From positions 214,575,742 through 214,639,741 of the forward strand of contig CM062818.1 in assembly GCA_031772625.1 (NCBI GenBank): a stretch of 64,000 bases of DNA, in the 5' to 3' direction. Each line of letters begins with the position of its first letter. Position 1 is the stretch's first letter. A program made the position numbers and the translations under genes. Below are positions 44,515-58,048 of this stretch, one piece after another. The stretch comes from Pinus tabuliformis. Taxonomy: Eukaryota; Streptophyta; Pinopsida; Pinales; Pinaceae. The notes beneath the pieces were generated by a model. It was not told where the DNA came from and did not search any database. It saw only the letters and a program-made list of their open reading frames with translations.

Positions 44515-45295
44515 ATGAAAAATTAATTTTAATATCTTAAAAAATTAGATTATAATTTTATTTTGTTTAAAATGTTTTTAATGAAAAAATAGATTCCACA
44601 TTTTGAAAAGTCTTAATAATATTTTGAATTAACTTTAAATTATATAGATTTCATAGTTTAAATGTGTGTTTTGTACAATGTAAATTTGACTAGAAAATAT
44701 GCTCAAAAAGAGCCAAAAACTTCAAAGATTTAGATTAAGGTTTATATATCTTTTTTATTTATCATTTTGAAGATATTATTTTACTTTTAAATGTTACTAG
44801 TATATTTTTTATTTTTAAATTTATTAATTACATTTATAAGTGTCTATTTTGTAATATGGCTTCCAAACTTTTAATTTAATTATCAATAATTAGGTAGATG
44901 GTAGAGATTTACCTCCTCCAAATATTTTAGAATATTCTTATAGTCGCAAATCAAACATGAGATTTATTTAAAGGTAATTATGTCGTTTATACCCTTTTAG
45001 TTAAATTGATTAATTAGAAGAAATGTCAAATGAACATATCTTTGTGTTCATTGTGGTTGGAGTGTGATTGCAATTTTTGTCTCTAATTTTTTATTTTATG
45101 TATAAATAGAGAATCAATAATTAACAAATCTAGAATCTCAGGGAATTTAACATTCATATGTAGATTGTCGTTTATTTTTATTAGATTTGATGTGATGAAC
45201 TGTTTAGTGGAATATTGACAATAGTTTATAGATCATATTAGTCTTCGATTATATTTCATTAGGTAATCTCATGTGAGGTTGTCGGAGATCCAAGA
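44515..45295. other. AT-rich right flank of copy B
   Basis: Collinear with 24985-25755. No coding sequence. The match ends at about 45295. Confidence 0.7.
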
Positions 45296-45299
45296 ATAA

Positions 45300-48200
45300 G
45301 TAGAAAGTCATAAAACCCTAGCCGTGGCTAGCAAGTCTATTCACAACAACCATGATTCAACAAAATAGAGATTCATGAAGCTAAAAGTGTAGGTCATCAA
45401 TATCAATCACAATATGAGCTTCCTTATGGTGGCATTATCAAACATGTCTAGAATCAAGAATATGGAGGTTTCAACTCAAAGACTAGGTTAGAGGGGAAAT
45501 TAGGAGATAATGAAGACCCAAAAAATGAGTCAAGGAAAGAACACAAAAAAGGGAAGCTAATTTCGAGTGACAATAAGAATTCACATTCCCTATTCAAGAT
45601 GGAAGCAAAGGTCAATATAAATCTATACCAAGGTGAGATCGATGCCCTAAGGTTGTAGAAACTAGAAGTATATTTTAGCATTCACCACATAGATAAGTAT
45701 AAAATATGATTTGGTAGAATGAAGTTAGAGATCCATGCCCTAACTTGGTGAGAAAGCCATGCAAAGATACCTAAGCTAGAGGGTGGTCCCCCTGTAACTA
45801 AGTGGGAGGACTTCAAAACCCTCATAATGTCCCAATTCTACCCTATTGGATATATAGAGGATCAATGGATTCAATGACACTACTTCAGGTAGAGGTAGGG
45901 ATAGAGTGTACATAAGTATACCAGTAAATACAAGAAAATGGTCATCATATTAGGTATCTCTCTCAAGATCTTCAATGTACTTATTAAATATATGTGGATT
46001 TTACACAACCATCAACAAAAATAGGTGATGTTCAAGCCAAGAGAAAATAATAAGGATTGTGTACATGCACAATACCTAAAAAGCATAGACTAAATGAAAA
46101 GGAAATCAAGCAATTTGAAGCAAAAAAAGCACTAGGAAGTTTCCAAGGAGGAAAAGAAGAAGTGTAAGGTGGGAAAGGATAAGAAGGCAATAACCATTAC
46201 ACATTATTGCAATAATACTAGAAAACATTGCATTGATTCTAAAATTGAGGAGATGTTTTGGAAATTATATCCAAAAATAAATCAAAGAACTAGAAGTATG
46301 ATGGGAAGAAAAAAAAAAACTCACCATAGATTTGAGTGATTAACTAGAATGTAGCTCTGATGTGGATGGCAATATTGTATGTACATTAGTGTATAAGGAG
46401 GTGAATTTCAGTAGCCTTCATCACCGGGAAGAGAAGGAGATGACTAAGCTCTTCAATATTAATATATAGGTCAACAAGACCAAGATTGATGCCCTATTCA
46501 GATTGGGTTCACATGTTGGTCTCATAGTAGTGAATTTGGGAAACAAACTTGGATTAGAAGTTCATGATCCAATTAGCCCATATCCATTGGGATGGGTAAA
46601 TAAACATATAGAAATAAAGGTAACTAAATAATGCAGAACAAAATTCACTATTGATGCTAATTATATTAATGAAGTAGAATTGTATGTAGCATCACTTGAT
46701 GTGTGTGGCGTCATATTTGACAGTCCCTACATGTACCTACAAGATGAAATATCCATGCAAAGATCCAACCAATATAGCATAATAAGGGATGGGAATTATT
46801 CATCATCAACATGCACAAAGACAAGTCGAAATTTCATTGGTAAGTGCCAACACGACCAATAAATTGATTAGTTATAGTGAGAAATATCTTTTACTATTCT
46901 TAAGAGAAAATTAGTTGAGTGAGGAGTTGATAAAGGAAAACAAATCCCTATAGAGGTGTAATAGCGGACATAAAAAACAAATGTAAGAGTTTCTACATTC
47001 ATACAAGGCGGTGTTCCAAGAGACTAAAGGGTTACCACCCAAGAGGAAAGTGGAACACAAAATTCAATTATTATTTGGAAACACCATTCAAATATTGGGT
47101 TGTACAAATAGTCTATTTTAGAAGCAATGAAATTAAAGAGTGGTTGTAACAATTATTGGAGTAGGGTGTGATTTGACCAAGTACATCACCTTGTGGGTCG
47201 TGGATCATGATTATGCCAAATAAGGATGTGACTTAGTGAATGTGCATCAATTACAGAGTATCAAATAAGATTATGTTCAAGAATGGGCACCTCCTACAAC
47301 TGATTGATGATTTGTTAGATCAATTATAGCAAGTGAAATATTTCACCAAGTTGGATATAAAATTAGGTTATCATTAGGTTCGAGTCAAAGAAGATAAAAC
47401 CTAGAAGGCTACCTTCAAAGTAAGACAAGTGCTACCTAGGAGGAGCACATCTCACACTTGATGTAGGTGATAGAGACTTTGAAGAAGCATTGATTAATGA
47501 AAAATATCAAGAACTGTGAGTTTTCACAACAACATCTTTTGTGTTTATGCTATGTGATTGGTGGAGGGGAGCTCAAGATAGATCCTAGAAATATGTAGGT
47601 CATCAGTGGTTAACATCTACAAATTTCTCTAAAGTATGGAGTTATGTTGGAGTAGAATAGTACCTAAGGAAATTCATAGCTTCATTTTTAGCAATAATTC
47701 CACCACTCCACACTATAATGAAAAGTGGCAAAAGCTTCTAGTGAGGGGAGTGTTATATTAAGTCTTTTGAAGAGTTGAAAAAAAAACCAGTTAAACACTA
47801 GTTCCCATGTTACCAAACTTGCAACAATGCTTCAAAGTGGAGATAGATGAGAGTGGGTGTGTCATGGGAGTAGTCTCGAAGCAAAGGGGAAGGTCTATGT
47901 CACACTATTCTAAAGTGTTTCATGGGGTGATTCTCAACTACTCTACCTACCACAAGGAGCTCTATGACTTGGTACAAGTCGTGAAAAAGTGGAAACACTA
48001 TCTAATGGGAAAGAAGACCAGTATCCACACAAGTCACTAGCTACTACAATACTTGCAATCCTAGAGTAAGCTACAACATACTAGATAGTATAGGTAGATA
48101 TTGTTCTTACATTGGTTTCATTTAGTCATCACGTATAAGAAGGGTAGCACAAATAAGTTGGCTAACATGCTTTCAAGGCCACCCAAATAAAAAAATACAA

Positions 48201-48430
48201 CTTTGGAACTATAATGCACATGGATTCTTTCACTCATGATGTATATAGAGAGAAATATATATAAGATGAGAAATTCAAGGAAGTGTTGCAACAATTCCAA
48301 AGACATATTCATGTAGGCGATGGTGACAACATAATTGACTATTTTCTCTAGAATGGGTTACTCTATAAGTTGAAAAAGGTGTTAGAAATATGTTGGAATT
48401 GATGTCAAAGGAGGTGTAATGGAATGGAAA
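45300..48430 (+). mobile_element. Old decayed Ty3/gypsy retrotransposon (fossil)
   Basis: Plus-strand remnants in the expected order: Gag-like (about 45450-46330), protease-like (about 46400-46800, PYPLGWVNKHIEIKV), reverse transcriptase-like (about 47150-47430, QVKYFTKLDIKLGYH) and RNase H-like (about 47790-48190, YHKELYDLVQVVKKWKHYLM). It carries many interruptions and is long dead. The protease region resembles that of the element at 50.7 kb (PYPLGWVCDNTQLQV), so both belong to one lineage. No LTR pair could be fixed. Confidence 0.8.
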
Positions 48431-50669
48431 AGATCATAATAGGTGGTTGTAGGCAGATTGGTGAACAGGTGAAATTTGTGTTTTATGGAGTGTTATCTTC
48501 ATATCAACTTTTTCCTCAGAATTTAAGCTCAAATGCAGATGAAAGTTGCTTAGATGGACAGATCTTAAAAAATCCACTCCGACGGTATATGCAGGTCTAA
48601 AATTGCGAAGGGGATCAAGAGGAATCATAGTTTGAAAATCACTTAGTGATTCAAGGCCCAAATTTGTTGTTAATTTGGAATTCTCCAAAAAAACGTATTA
48701 ATTTGGTGGCATTCCAAAATTTGAAGGTTTTCTCCAAAGTTGTTATTAAAATGGAATTTGGATTTAACATTAAACAGGGCATATGTTAGAGGGTGGATTG
48801 TGCAACAAGTGTCCATACTTCACCATCTGATGACATGAGGGACCCCACGTGCCACTGCAGTTTAAAGGGAAGGGGATGTCCCTCAATTGAATACATGCCC
48901 AAACTTCCCTCCCCAAATCAATGGTCCAGATTGAATAAGGGAACCTCCTCCGCGACCCGTGGATTTTAGAACCAAGGCATGGGGGGTCTCTCAAAATCAT
49001 TGGGTGGTTTCTTTGGATGCATGACAGACGAGCATTGACATGGCCATGGGACCTCTCCAACACAAGAATGGCAAGCGACTCAAGCACAATTAGCTGACAG
49101 AGATGAAATAAACAAGTGGTAGGTGACATGACGAGATCACATTAGCAGTTATGGACCCGGAGATGATATGAGCATGATGATTATGTGGCAATATAGGACT
49201 AGGACATGTGGCAGGTATTTTCAATGTTTTTGGGTTGCCAAGTGGGCCAAATCTGGGTGACATGTGGAAAACTCATAGGAGGTCACATGGATAGTGTGAT
49301 GTTAGCAGGACATTGGAGCGATGTCATGTCGACAGTTTTAGGAGGAGCATTGTGAGAAATGCTTGAGGAAATTTTTCTGGGATTGATCACATGCCCAAAA
49401 ATCAAAGTTGTTAAAATGGCGTGGAATCAAAAGGACTGTGTAGTGATCATCATCCTAAATCTGGGGCAACTGATTTCGCGCAAAATGAACACCTTATGCT
49501 CCCAGAAACGCGATCTGTTCACTTTGTCAAACAGGTAAAAAATTGCTGATGGATCACTGGGCATCCGTAAAGCCTAGGTGGAAAAAGGAATATTCTCAGA
49601 TTATTGCTAGAATATTCTCAGAATATGCTATTAGGTTGGCATCATTTGATTGTCCCATGTTTTATTATTTTGACCAATGAGGAGGTGACATGTGGCTAAT
49701 TCGGAGGCTGCCACGCGTCCTCCTAATGGCATACAAAATTTTGTTGGCAAGACAGGTCGGAGGCCACAAGAATCGAAATCGCGACCTCCCACAGCACATG
49801 GCAACACTTTACCACTCTGCCTATGCATTGATACTTAACATGCAATGCATGCGAGTTAGTGTTAATATTTATTGACCGCCAGGTTGGGGGGAGACAGCCA
49901 GTGTAACCGTTGGTGGCCCTCCCATGTGAACATTATCCGCAACCTAAATAAATTATGGAAACCACCACTTTGATAGCTAGACAAGCGGCGTATGTGACCA
50001 CTCCTAAACTAATAGCATTCACCAAGACTGTCGGAGGGAGGGGGGGCCAGCGCTGGGGTTTAGCCCCTGGGCGCATGGCCCCCATATGACCCAAATTTTG
50101 GTTCTAAGGCCTCGGTGGCCAAATTAATGATCCTACAAATTCTCCTGTAATTTGGAGAATTTTTGGTTCAATTAGCGGAAAATGGGGCGAATTTGTAGGA
50201 TGATGCCGGATTTGGTGCAAATTATGGAGCGAATAGTTGGGATATTAGGAGAGGTCATAAATTTCTTAGTTTTCAACCAAATTGGATGCAAAAAGAGGCT
50301 AGGTAGCCATTTTTGGACATTCTGGACTCATTGGAGTAGGTTTCAGAAGCATTTGAGCGTTATAAACACGTAGTTTTACACTTCTGAGCATAGTATAGAG
50401 GTCCAAGCCATTAGAAGCTGGACCAAGGAGAGGTAGCCCAAGAGGGGTGAACTCATTTATCATGTTCTTGTTGTGATGTGTTTTTTATGATGTTTTGTAC
50501 ATTTTTATTGTTGTTCAGTGCCTTATTTATGTTAAATTGCTCATAAAATTAACATAAAAACTCATTTTTCCATTTGCAAAAATTCATGAATCCTTAAGCA
50601 CGCTAAAATCATTTTGTTTCTAATATGAGGAGGATATTAGCATAGCAATCTAATATTCTAAATCAGATC
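48431..50669. other. Probable 5' LTR of the following gypsy element, plus spacer
   Basis: A tRNA-Met primer site (TGGTATCAGAGC) begins at about 50671, so an LTR should end near 50669 (CAGATCA). The left end of that LTR is not recognisable and no second LTR was found. 48800-49900 is higher in G+C than its surroundings. No host gene recognised. Confidence 0.45.
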
Positions 50670-53147
50670 ATTTTGGTATCAGAGCACTAGATTTTCTTTG
50701 TGAAAGATGGATTTAACTATTTGCAAGTTTATGTCATGCTTACAAGGTTAAAACTCAAAAGAGGAGAAGGGAAGCTAGTTGGAAGCCCTGAAGTTGGGTC
50801 AAGGGGAAGGATAGCAAGGTTGCCACAATCTCCAACACCAGTTCAGCCTCATGTTTCGGCTGAGACTCTAGAGATCATGTCTCATGAAGGAGAACCTACA
50901 AACATGACAACATATGAGAATACCTTCAGAAAGGCTTTTGTTGATATGAGAAAGATGGTGAAGGTCCTCTATGAAGAGAGGAATACTAGGTTGCAAGGGG
51001 AAAGTTCCAAACCTCCCAAAAGAGAAGGTTCTTTAGGAGGAGGTAATGGAAAAGGAGGTAATGGAAATGGAGACAAACCTTTACCCTCTCCACCATCTTC
51101 TTCATCTTCTTCTTCACAAGCATCTTCACCCTCTTCCACTAACATAGCCCTTATTCATATTCATTATCATACTTCAAAAGGAACTGGTAAATCACCTTTT
51201 TTAAAACTTGATGTTAAATTTGAGTTACCCATGTATAATGGTGAAGTGAATGCAGAGAAGCATGATAATTAGATTCACCAGTTGGAGGTCTATTGTAGGA
51301 TTGAAAACCCTCAAGAGGATGACATAAATATTCAGTTAGCTTCGTTGAGAATGGAGGGTGAAACACTAGTATGGTGGGAATCAAAGACACGAGAGGAGAT
51401 TAAAATGCACGGTAAGATCTTAATTTGTTGGATTGATTTCATTATTGTAATCAAAAGAAAATTCTACCCTCTAGTTTATATGCAGGAAGCCATCATGAAT
51501 TAGCGAAACTTTAGACAACTTAAAGGTCAAAATGTGCAATATTACACCCAAGAATTTAGAAAAAGGTCTTTAATGTTAGGTGTAGATTTGCAATCATAGG
51601 ACACATTGCTGAAGTACATAGGGGGTTTACATAGTTACCTTAGGCATACTATCTTAGTGTTTAATCCCAATAATCTAGATGATGTGTGTGTGCAAGCCAC
51701 TCATCTTGAGACAAGAGGGAAAAACACTCCAGAAGAAGGTAGCAAAAATCCATTTAAGAGTAGAGGAAAGGGAAAGAAAAATGAATCTATCAAAAAAGAA
51801 GGAGAGAAAGTAGCATGTAAACATTGTTCCAGAGATAATCACGATGAAGCTCATTGTTGGAAGCTTCATCTCGAAATGATACCAAAAAGAAACAACAACA
51901 AGGGAAAACAGAAGACAACTGCAACCACTCAATGGGATTTGGGATCCGATTTAGGTGATGAAAGTAAAATCACAACCATGGGGTTAAAAGGAAAAGAGTC
52001 CATTTCTAGCACTAGTTCTTCAAATTCGCAAAATGAAACTCCAGATGAAAAGAGGAGAATAGAACATTTCCACATAAGGGTGATCTCAAAATATAACAAG
52101 ATCGATACACTTGTCGATATTGGCTCTCAAGCCAATCTTATATCTAAAAACATTGTCAAAAGTTTAAACATGGAAACCATTCCACATCATAAACCATATC
52201 CACTTGGATGGGTGTGTGACAATACACAATTGCAGGTTACTATAAAGTGTAAATTGAAATTCGCCATTATTGCAAATTTCATAGATGAAGTGGAGCTTGA
52301 TGTGGTGCCATTAGATATATGTGGCATAGTTTTGGGCAACCTGTACCTTTATGACAGAAAAGCTATCTTTCATAGACATGAAAAAAAACATCATTTATTC
52401 AAAGATGGAGTAAAATATATTGTGAGAGCTCATAGCAAGACAATAAATCTTTCACTTGTTAATGCAAGGTAGATGAAAAGAATAGTGAACTCAAGCAAGA
52501 ATTTTGTGCTTCTAATGATCAAACCTAAGAATGATGTTGATAATGAAGCTTTTAAAGGTTACGATTCAAATTTGAAATCTGAATTGGTTGATGTAGTTAA
52601 CCAATATGATGACATATTTTAGGAACCAAAGGGATTACCTCCCAAGAGAGGAATCCAACATGAGATACAGTTGCATCAAGATTGTCCTCATCCTAACATT
52701 GGCATGTATAGGATGTCAGCAATGGAAAGTACAAAAATTAAGAAGAAAATTCAAGAGTTGTTGAATAAAGGGATCATCATACCATCTTCCTCGCCACGTG
52801 GTTAACCTATTGTCTTGGTGCCAAAGAAGGATGGAACATGGCGCATGTGTGTGGAATTTCGTGCATTGCAAAAAATTATTGTAAAGAACCGTTACCTACT
52901 GCCTAAAATAGATTATTTACTTGATCAAATGAGAGATACAAAGTATTTTACTAAGTTGGACTTAAGAAGTGAATACCATCAAATTAGAATAGTTGAAGGA
53001 GACATTTGGAAGACAACATTCAAAACAAAATAAGGTTTGTTTGAATGGCTAGTTATGCCTTTTGGTTTATGTAAAGCACCTGCTACATTCATGTGTGTGA
53101 TGAATGATGTGTTGAGGCCATTTATTGATGAGTTTGTTATAATCTAC

Positions 53148-53480
53148 TGTTATGAAACCAGCTCAAGAAAAGATAGAAAAGAAAGATCAACGCCTTAGAA
53201 TTCAGCCTCTTCGAGGGGGCAACCTCCTTTACATTACATAAATGAACAATTCTTGGATGATACAAATGAAAATACCTCCTTTCTATATATAGGAGTCTAA
53301 GTGGTCCCAATACAATCAAAGCCTACATAACAATAATATTGTAGGGCACAACAATAACAATAGTGGGATTCTATGTGGCACAATAGTAACAATATGGGCA
53401 CTACATGGGTACAACAATATAAATAAGGGGTATAACTACAATAGTAATGGGGTAATCACTAGTATTATAGGGACCCAACA
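53148..53480 (-). repeat. 3' LTR of the chromovirus (333 bp)
   Basis: Begins TGTTATGAAACCAGCTC and ends GGGACCCAACA on the plus strand. Matches 58718-59050. Confidence 0.96.
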
Positions 53481-53499
53481 TGCCCCTCTCCTTCAAAAA

Positions 53500-53720
53500 A
53501 GTGTTGTCCTCAACGCTTGAGTAGTTCTGGATACTTCTGCATAAAATTCTCATCCTCCCATGTGGAATCTTCAGCGGATAAGTTCTTCCACTTGATAAGG
53601 TACTCTGAAATTGATCGATTTCGTAGCTGTCGAGTTCTTGTTTCTATAACTGCTTCCGGTTCCAATATAATTTTTCCTTCCTCGTCAAGTTCTGGCAATA
53701 TTGTTTGAACTGGGAGCTTG
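53500..53720 (-). other. Chromodomain region of the chromovirus (fossil part)
   Basis: Shows ISEYLIKWKNLSAEDSTWED, the WKxxxxxxxTWE core of a chromodomain, at the integrase end where chromoviruses carry it to guide insertion into chromatin. Confidence 0.85.
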
Positions 53721-56700
53721 TCGCCTATAACCTTCTTTAAGACATGAAACATGGAAAACTGGGTGCAATCGAGAAGCTGCAGGAAGCTCCAATTTGTATG
53801 CCATAGTACCAATCTTTTGCAACACCTTGTATGGACCATAATACTTTGGTGATAATTTATTATCCTTCTTAGCTTGCTTGAGGGACATTTGCTTATATGG
53901 TTGTAGCCGTAGGAATACCCAATCACCTACATCAAAACTTCTTTCACTGCGATGTTGATCTGCCTGTTGTTTCATTCTATTCTGTGCCAACACAAGGTTA
54001 TCCTTTAAGAGTTGGAGGACTTGTTGTTGATGTTCGATGTGATGTTCCACTGCCTGAACCTTAGAATTTTCTCTTAAATATGATGTGATGGATGGTGGTT
54101 GATACCCATAAAGTGCCATAAATGGGGTCATTTTTGTTGCTGTATGAAAGGAAGTGTTATACCACCATTCAGCCAGAGGCAACCATTTGACCCATTGTGT
54201 CTGTTTATCAGATACAAAGCAACGAAGATATCCTTCCAAACATTTGTTTACTATCTCAGTTTGCCCATCAGATTGAGGATGATAAGATGAGCTATGAGCT
54301 AACTGAGTACCAAGACAAGAAAATAATTCTGTCCAAAAATTTCCAGTGAAAATGGGATCTCTGTCACTTACAATAATCTTTGGGTTTCCATGTAGCTTTT
54401 GAATTGTTTCCATAAATGCAGTAGAAACTGTACTGGCTTTAAATGGATGTGATAATGCACAAAAGTGTGCATACTTGGTAAGTCTGTCAACTACCACCAT
54501 GATGACACTCTTTCCCTCAGACTTGGGTAAACCTGTGATAAAATCCATTGAAACCTCCTCCCAACGTTGGCTTGGAATGGATAAAGGTTGTAATAGACCC
54601 GGTGTCTTAATTGTTTCAACTTTATTTTGTTGGCAAACCAAACATTCCGCCACAAACTTTTGAATATCTGATTTAAGGCCATCCCAAAAAAATTCCTTCT
54701 TAACCCTGTGGTAAGTTTTTAAAAATCCTGAGTGCCCTCCTAAGGGAGAAGTGTGCAATTCCATAAGAATCTTTTGTTTTAGCTGGGAATTCTTACAGAG
54801 GTATAAGCGATCTTTGTACCATAACGAATCATTTTTCCAGCTAAATGTATCAGACGTACTGGAATCTTGTTGTAGCTTTCGAATAAGTGCCCACACTTCT
54901 TCGTCATTCTTCCATTCCTCCCTTGCTTCATTTATCCAATCTGGTTGGATAATAGAAATAGCGCACAACAATGCTTCCACATCCTCATCCTTTCTTGAGA
55001 GTGCATCTGCCACCACATTTTGCTTCCCTTTTTTGTAGATGATTTCAAAGTCATAACCCAACATCTTTGTGACCCACTTTTGTTGCTCTTCAGAGGATAA
55101 TCTTTGTTCTAAAAAGTATTTAAGGCTATCATGATCCGTTTTTACCTTGAAGTGTCTTCCCATTAGGTAGGGTCGCCATTTCTTAAGTGCATGGAGTATT
55201 GCCAACATTTCCTTCTCATAAATAGCTTTTCTTAAAAACTTTCCCTTGATTGGACGACTTTCAAAAGCAATGGGTCTTTCATCTTGCATTAGAACAACAC
55301 CAATTCCATTTCCTGAAGCATCACATTCCACAATAAAGGTTTTTGTGAAGTCCGGTGTAGCTAAGACCGGTGCTTGGCACATTGCCTCTTTAAGATGTTC
55401 AAAGGCCTTTGTTGCTTCCGGAGTCCATGAAAATGCATCTTTCTTCAATAATGTTGTTAGAGGTGCTGCTATTCTCCCATAATTCTTAACAAACTTGCGA
55501 TAATACCCTGTCAACCCAAGAAATCCTCGCAGATGCTTTATGGATGTGGGGATTTTCCATTCCTTAATGGCTTTAATTTTGCTAGGGTCTACCTTAACTC
55601 CTTCATGAGATACAATATGACCCAAATATTCCACCTCCTGGACTCCAAAGAAACATTTGGATCTTTTTGCATATAATTGTTTCTCCTCCAATAGTTGTAG
55701 CACCCTGTCAACATGTTCAACATGATCCTTCCAAGACTTGCTGTAGATTAGTATATCATCAAAAAATACTAACACAAATTTTCTAAGGAATGGTTTGAAA
55801 ATTGAATTCATCAAACCTTGAAATGTTGAAGGTGCATTGGTAAGGCCAAAAGGCATGACCAAAAATTCATAATGACCCTCATGAGTTCTAAATGCCGTTT
55901 TCGGAATGTCTTCAATCTTCATTCTGATTTGATGATATCCTGAACGAAGATCCAACTTGGTGAAGTAAATTGATCCATGCAATTCATCCAGTAATTCATC
56001 AATGACAGGAATGGGGAACTTATCTTTAATAGTGAGCTTGTTGAGCTCCCTATAATCCGGACACATGCGCCATGATCCATCCTTCTTGTGCACCAATACT
56101 ACTGGAGCAGAGAAAGAACTTTGACTCGGTTGAATTATACCAGCCTCTAGCATTTCTGCAACCATACGTTCAATTTCACTTTTTTGGACATAGGGATATC
56201 TGTACGGCCTGATGTTTGGAGGAACACTTCCTGGAATCAGATGAATAGCATGATCATGATCACGCATAGGTGGGAGACCTTTGGGAGTCTCAAATACCTT
56301 GGAATGATTGTCCAGGACTTTTTGGAGATCTGGAGAAATAGATGATTCCAATGTGGAAACATCTAGCGAACATAATTGTGCAATTACACCTCTTTGCTCC
56401 TTTTTTAGAAGCTTTGTCATACCATTAGAGCTGATTATCTTTCCTGGTTTCCCTGCAATACCCCTTAATTCAACTTCCTTTCCTTCCACAGAAAATTTCA
56501 TGAAAAGTTCTTGAAAATTAAAAGCTATTGTACCCAAGGATTGTAGCCATTGGACTCCTAGTACAACATCAGCACCTCCCATTGGAATGGAAAGCATTGG
56601 GCTAGTCAATACATATTCTCCCATGGATAGCTTGATATTATGGCACTTTCCAGAGCAATTTATTGTTCCTCCATTTGCAATCATCACTTGACACTCTGGT

Positions 56701-57593
56701 GCTGGATATAGGAAGCAATTCAATTCTTTTGCTACCCTACAATGAATAAAATTGTGGGTGCTTCCTGAATCAATCAACACTATTACCTTTTTCTTCTTGA
56801 TTTGTCCTTCTATCTTGATGGTTTGAGGAGTGGTAATTCCCGCCAATGCATTACAAGATATGGTCGGATTTATTTGTTCTTCATCTAGGCTTTGTTCCTG
56901 GAATATATCCTCTTCTTTTGACCTTTCTTGCTCCTTTTCTTCTTCCTCTTCACAATCTATGTAGAATAATTTCTTCTCAGCACACTTATGACCTTTTGTG
57001 TATTTGCTATCACAATTGTAACAAAGCCCTTTTGCTCTTTTTTCTTCCAATTGTTGTGGTGTCAACCTTGTAGGTTGTGGAAGACTATGGGCAACAACAC
57101 TTCCATCTTTATAGTTGTGAATGGTATGCTTCCTAGTTGCCATAATTTTGCTTTCCATTTTTCTTGCTAACCTGAATGCCTTCTCTAATGAATCAGGTTC
57201 CCAAAGGCGCACATCATGTTGGATATTATCCTTTAAAGACCCTATGAACACATCAATCCTATGCTCCTCTGGAATATCTTTTACCCTTATGTTCAATTTT
57301 TGGAACTCCTCAATGTGCTCCATTATTGAACCCTTTTGTTTGAGACTTATCAATTGGCTAAAAAAAGTGTTGCTTTTTGTATCCTCATAATGTGCTATCA
57401 ATTCTTCCGTAAAAATTGCCCAAGTGATAAATTGTTTACGAGAACAAAGCCATTGATACCATACAAACTGATTTGGTTCCAAATATAAAGTTGCCATACG
57501 TACCTTTTGTGTGTTTTGCACATTATTGAGATCGAAGAATTGCTCCATCTGTAATATCCATGTGGCGGGATCCTTGCCATCAAACTTCCTCAT
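53685..57593 (-). CDS. Chromovirus Gag-Pol reading frame (1,302 aa)
   Basis: A polyprotein for particle formation, processing, reverse transcription and integration. Order by rough residue: Gag (1-160, [29 protein letters not shown]), zinc knuckle (about 190, [14 protein letters not shown]), aspartic protease (about 273, [12 protein letters not shown]), reverse transcriptase (about 450-650, [26 protein letters not shown]), RNase H (about 735-860, [18 protein letters not shown]) and integrase (zinc finger near 960-1010, [10 protein letters not shown]...CLVCQQNK; core from [13 protein letters not shown]). The length and domain order are normal for a plant chromovirus. Treated as a transposable fossil, though apparently young. 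Confidence 0.93.
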   Translation of the reverse strand: MRKFDGKDPATWILQMEQFFDLNNVQNTQKVRMATLYLEPNQFVWYQWLCSRKQFITWAIFTEELIAHYEDTKSNTFFSQLISLKQKGSIMEHIEEFQKLNIRVKDIPEEHRIDVFIGSLKDNIQHDVRLWEPDSLEKAFRLARKMESKIMATRKHTIHNYKDGSVVAHSLPQPTRLTPQQLEEKRAKGLCYNCDSKYTKGHKCAEKKLFYIDCEEEEEKEQERSKEEDIFQEQSLDEEQINPTISCNALAGITTPQTIKIEGQIKKKKVIVLIDSGSTHNFIHCRVAKELNCFLYPAPECQVMIANGGTINCSGKCHNIKLSMGEYVLTSPMLSIPMGGADVVLGVQWLQSLGTIAFNFQELFMKFSVEGKEVELRGIAGKPGKIISSNGMTKLLKKEQRGVIAQLCSLDVSTLESSISPDLQKVLDNHSKVFETPKGLPPMRDHDHAIHLIPGSVPPNIRPYRYPYVQKSEIERMVAEMLEAGIIQPSQSSFSAPVVLVHKKDGSWRMCPDYRELNKLTIKDKFPIPVIDELLDELHGSIYFTKLDLRSGYHQIRMKIEDIPKTAFRTHEGHYEFLVMPFGLTNAPSTFQGLMNSIFKPFLRKFVLVFFDDILIYSKSWKDHVEHVDRVLQLLEEKQLYAKRSKCFFGVQEVEYLGHIVSHEGVKVDPSKIKAIKEWKIPTSIKHLRGFLGLTGYYRKFVKNYGRIAAPLTTLLKKDAFSWTPEATKAFEHLKEAMCQAPVLATPDFTKTFIVECDASGNGIGVVLMQDERPIAFESRPIKGKFLRKAIYEKEMLAILHALKKWRPYLMGRHFKVKTDHDSLKYFLEQRLSSEEQQKWVTKMLGYDFEIIYKKGKQNVVADALSRKDEDVEALLCAISIIQPDWINEAREEWKNDEEVWALIRKLQQDSSTSDTFSWKNDSLWYKDRLYLCKNSQLKQKILMELHTSPLGGHSGFLKTYHRVKKEFFWDGLKSDIQKFVAECLVCQQNKVETIKTPGLLQPLSIPSQRWEEVSMDFITGLPKSEGKSVIMVVVDRLTKYAHFCALSHPFKASTVSTAFMETIQKLHGNPKIIVSDRDPIFTGNFWTELFSCLGTQLAHSSSYHPQSDGQTEIVNKCLEGYLRCFVSDKQTQWVKWLPLAEWWYNTSFHTATKMTPFMALYGYQPPSITSYLRENSKVQAVEHHIEHQQQVLQLLKDNLVLAQNRMKQQADQHRSERSFDVGDWVFLRLQPYKQMSLKQAKKDNKLSPKYYGPYKVLQKIGTMAYKLELPAASRLHPVFHVSCLKEGYRRQAPSSNNIART

Positions 57594-58048
57594 ATCGATT
57601 TTTGGAACATGGTGAGTCTTCGATCCAACATTAGATCTATGGAATCATGATTAACATTTCTTTTGTTCTCATCATGAGTTTCCTTTACTACCTTTTCACC
57701 ATTAGTGACACTTTCTTGTAGCAACTTCTTCAATTCTTCCATATCTGTCTTCAAATCTATATTCAAATCTGCCATGTCTCTCTTCAAATCCGTCTTCAAA
57801 TCTATCTTCAAATCTGCCATGTCTCTCTTCAAATTTGTCTTTGAATCATCCATCTTAGCTTCCATGCCCTTTATCTTAGATTCCACGCCACTTATCTTAG
57901 CTTCTGTTAGCTTTTGTGATCGTGACATTTGTTGCACTTGTTCTTGTAATTTTGATATATCATGTAGCATTTCTTCTTCTTCTTCATGAGTCATGCTAGA
58001 GCTTTCAGGTTCCTTACTAGGTGTTTGCATTTTCTTTCCTCGGGGCAT
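57590..58048 (-). CDS. Chromovirus coiled-coil leader reading frame (152 aa)
   Basis: Precedes the Gag-Pol frame on the same strand. Rich in Lys, Asp and Glu, with a heptad-like coiled coil containing an internal repeat ([15 protein letters not shown], then [15 protein letters not shown]). Chromovirus Gag proteins often begin with such a coiled coil. Its relation to the Gag-Pol frame is not resolved here. Confidence 0.7.
   Translation of the reverse strand: MPRGKKMQTPSKEPESSSMTHEEEEEMLHDISKLQEQVQQMSRSQKLTEAKISGVESKIKGMEAKMDDSKTNLKRDMADLKIDLKTDLKRDMADLNIDLKTDMEELKKLLQESVTNGEKVVKETHDENKRNVNHDSIDLMLDRRLTMFQKSI

Larger units (their letters stand above)
28530..45295. repeat. Large duplicated segment, copy B (interrupted and partly deleted)
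   Basis: Counterpart of 10289-25755 in the same orientation. Relative to copy A it has a microsatellite/SINE insertion (about 28980-29540), about 3.3 kb of extra DNA at 34.2-37.57 kb, an LTR element at 38743-43299, and extra sequence at 43.34-44.09 kb. It lacks the LINE and the part of the ZIP gene upstream of mid exon 3. Confidence 0.85.

Noticed and set aside
49325-49335. A second TGTCGACA-like site as another ZDRE
   Set aside because: Reads CATGTCGACAGT, which does not complete the consensus at its 3' side, and no ZIP gene is near.
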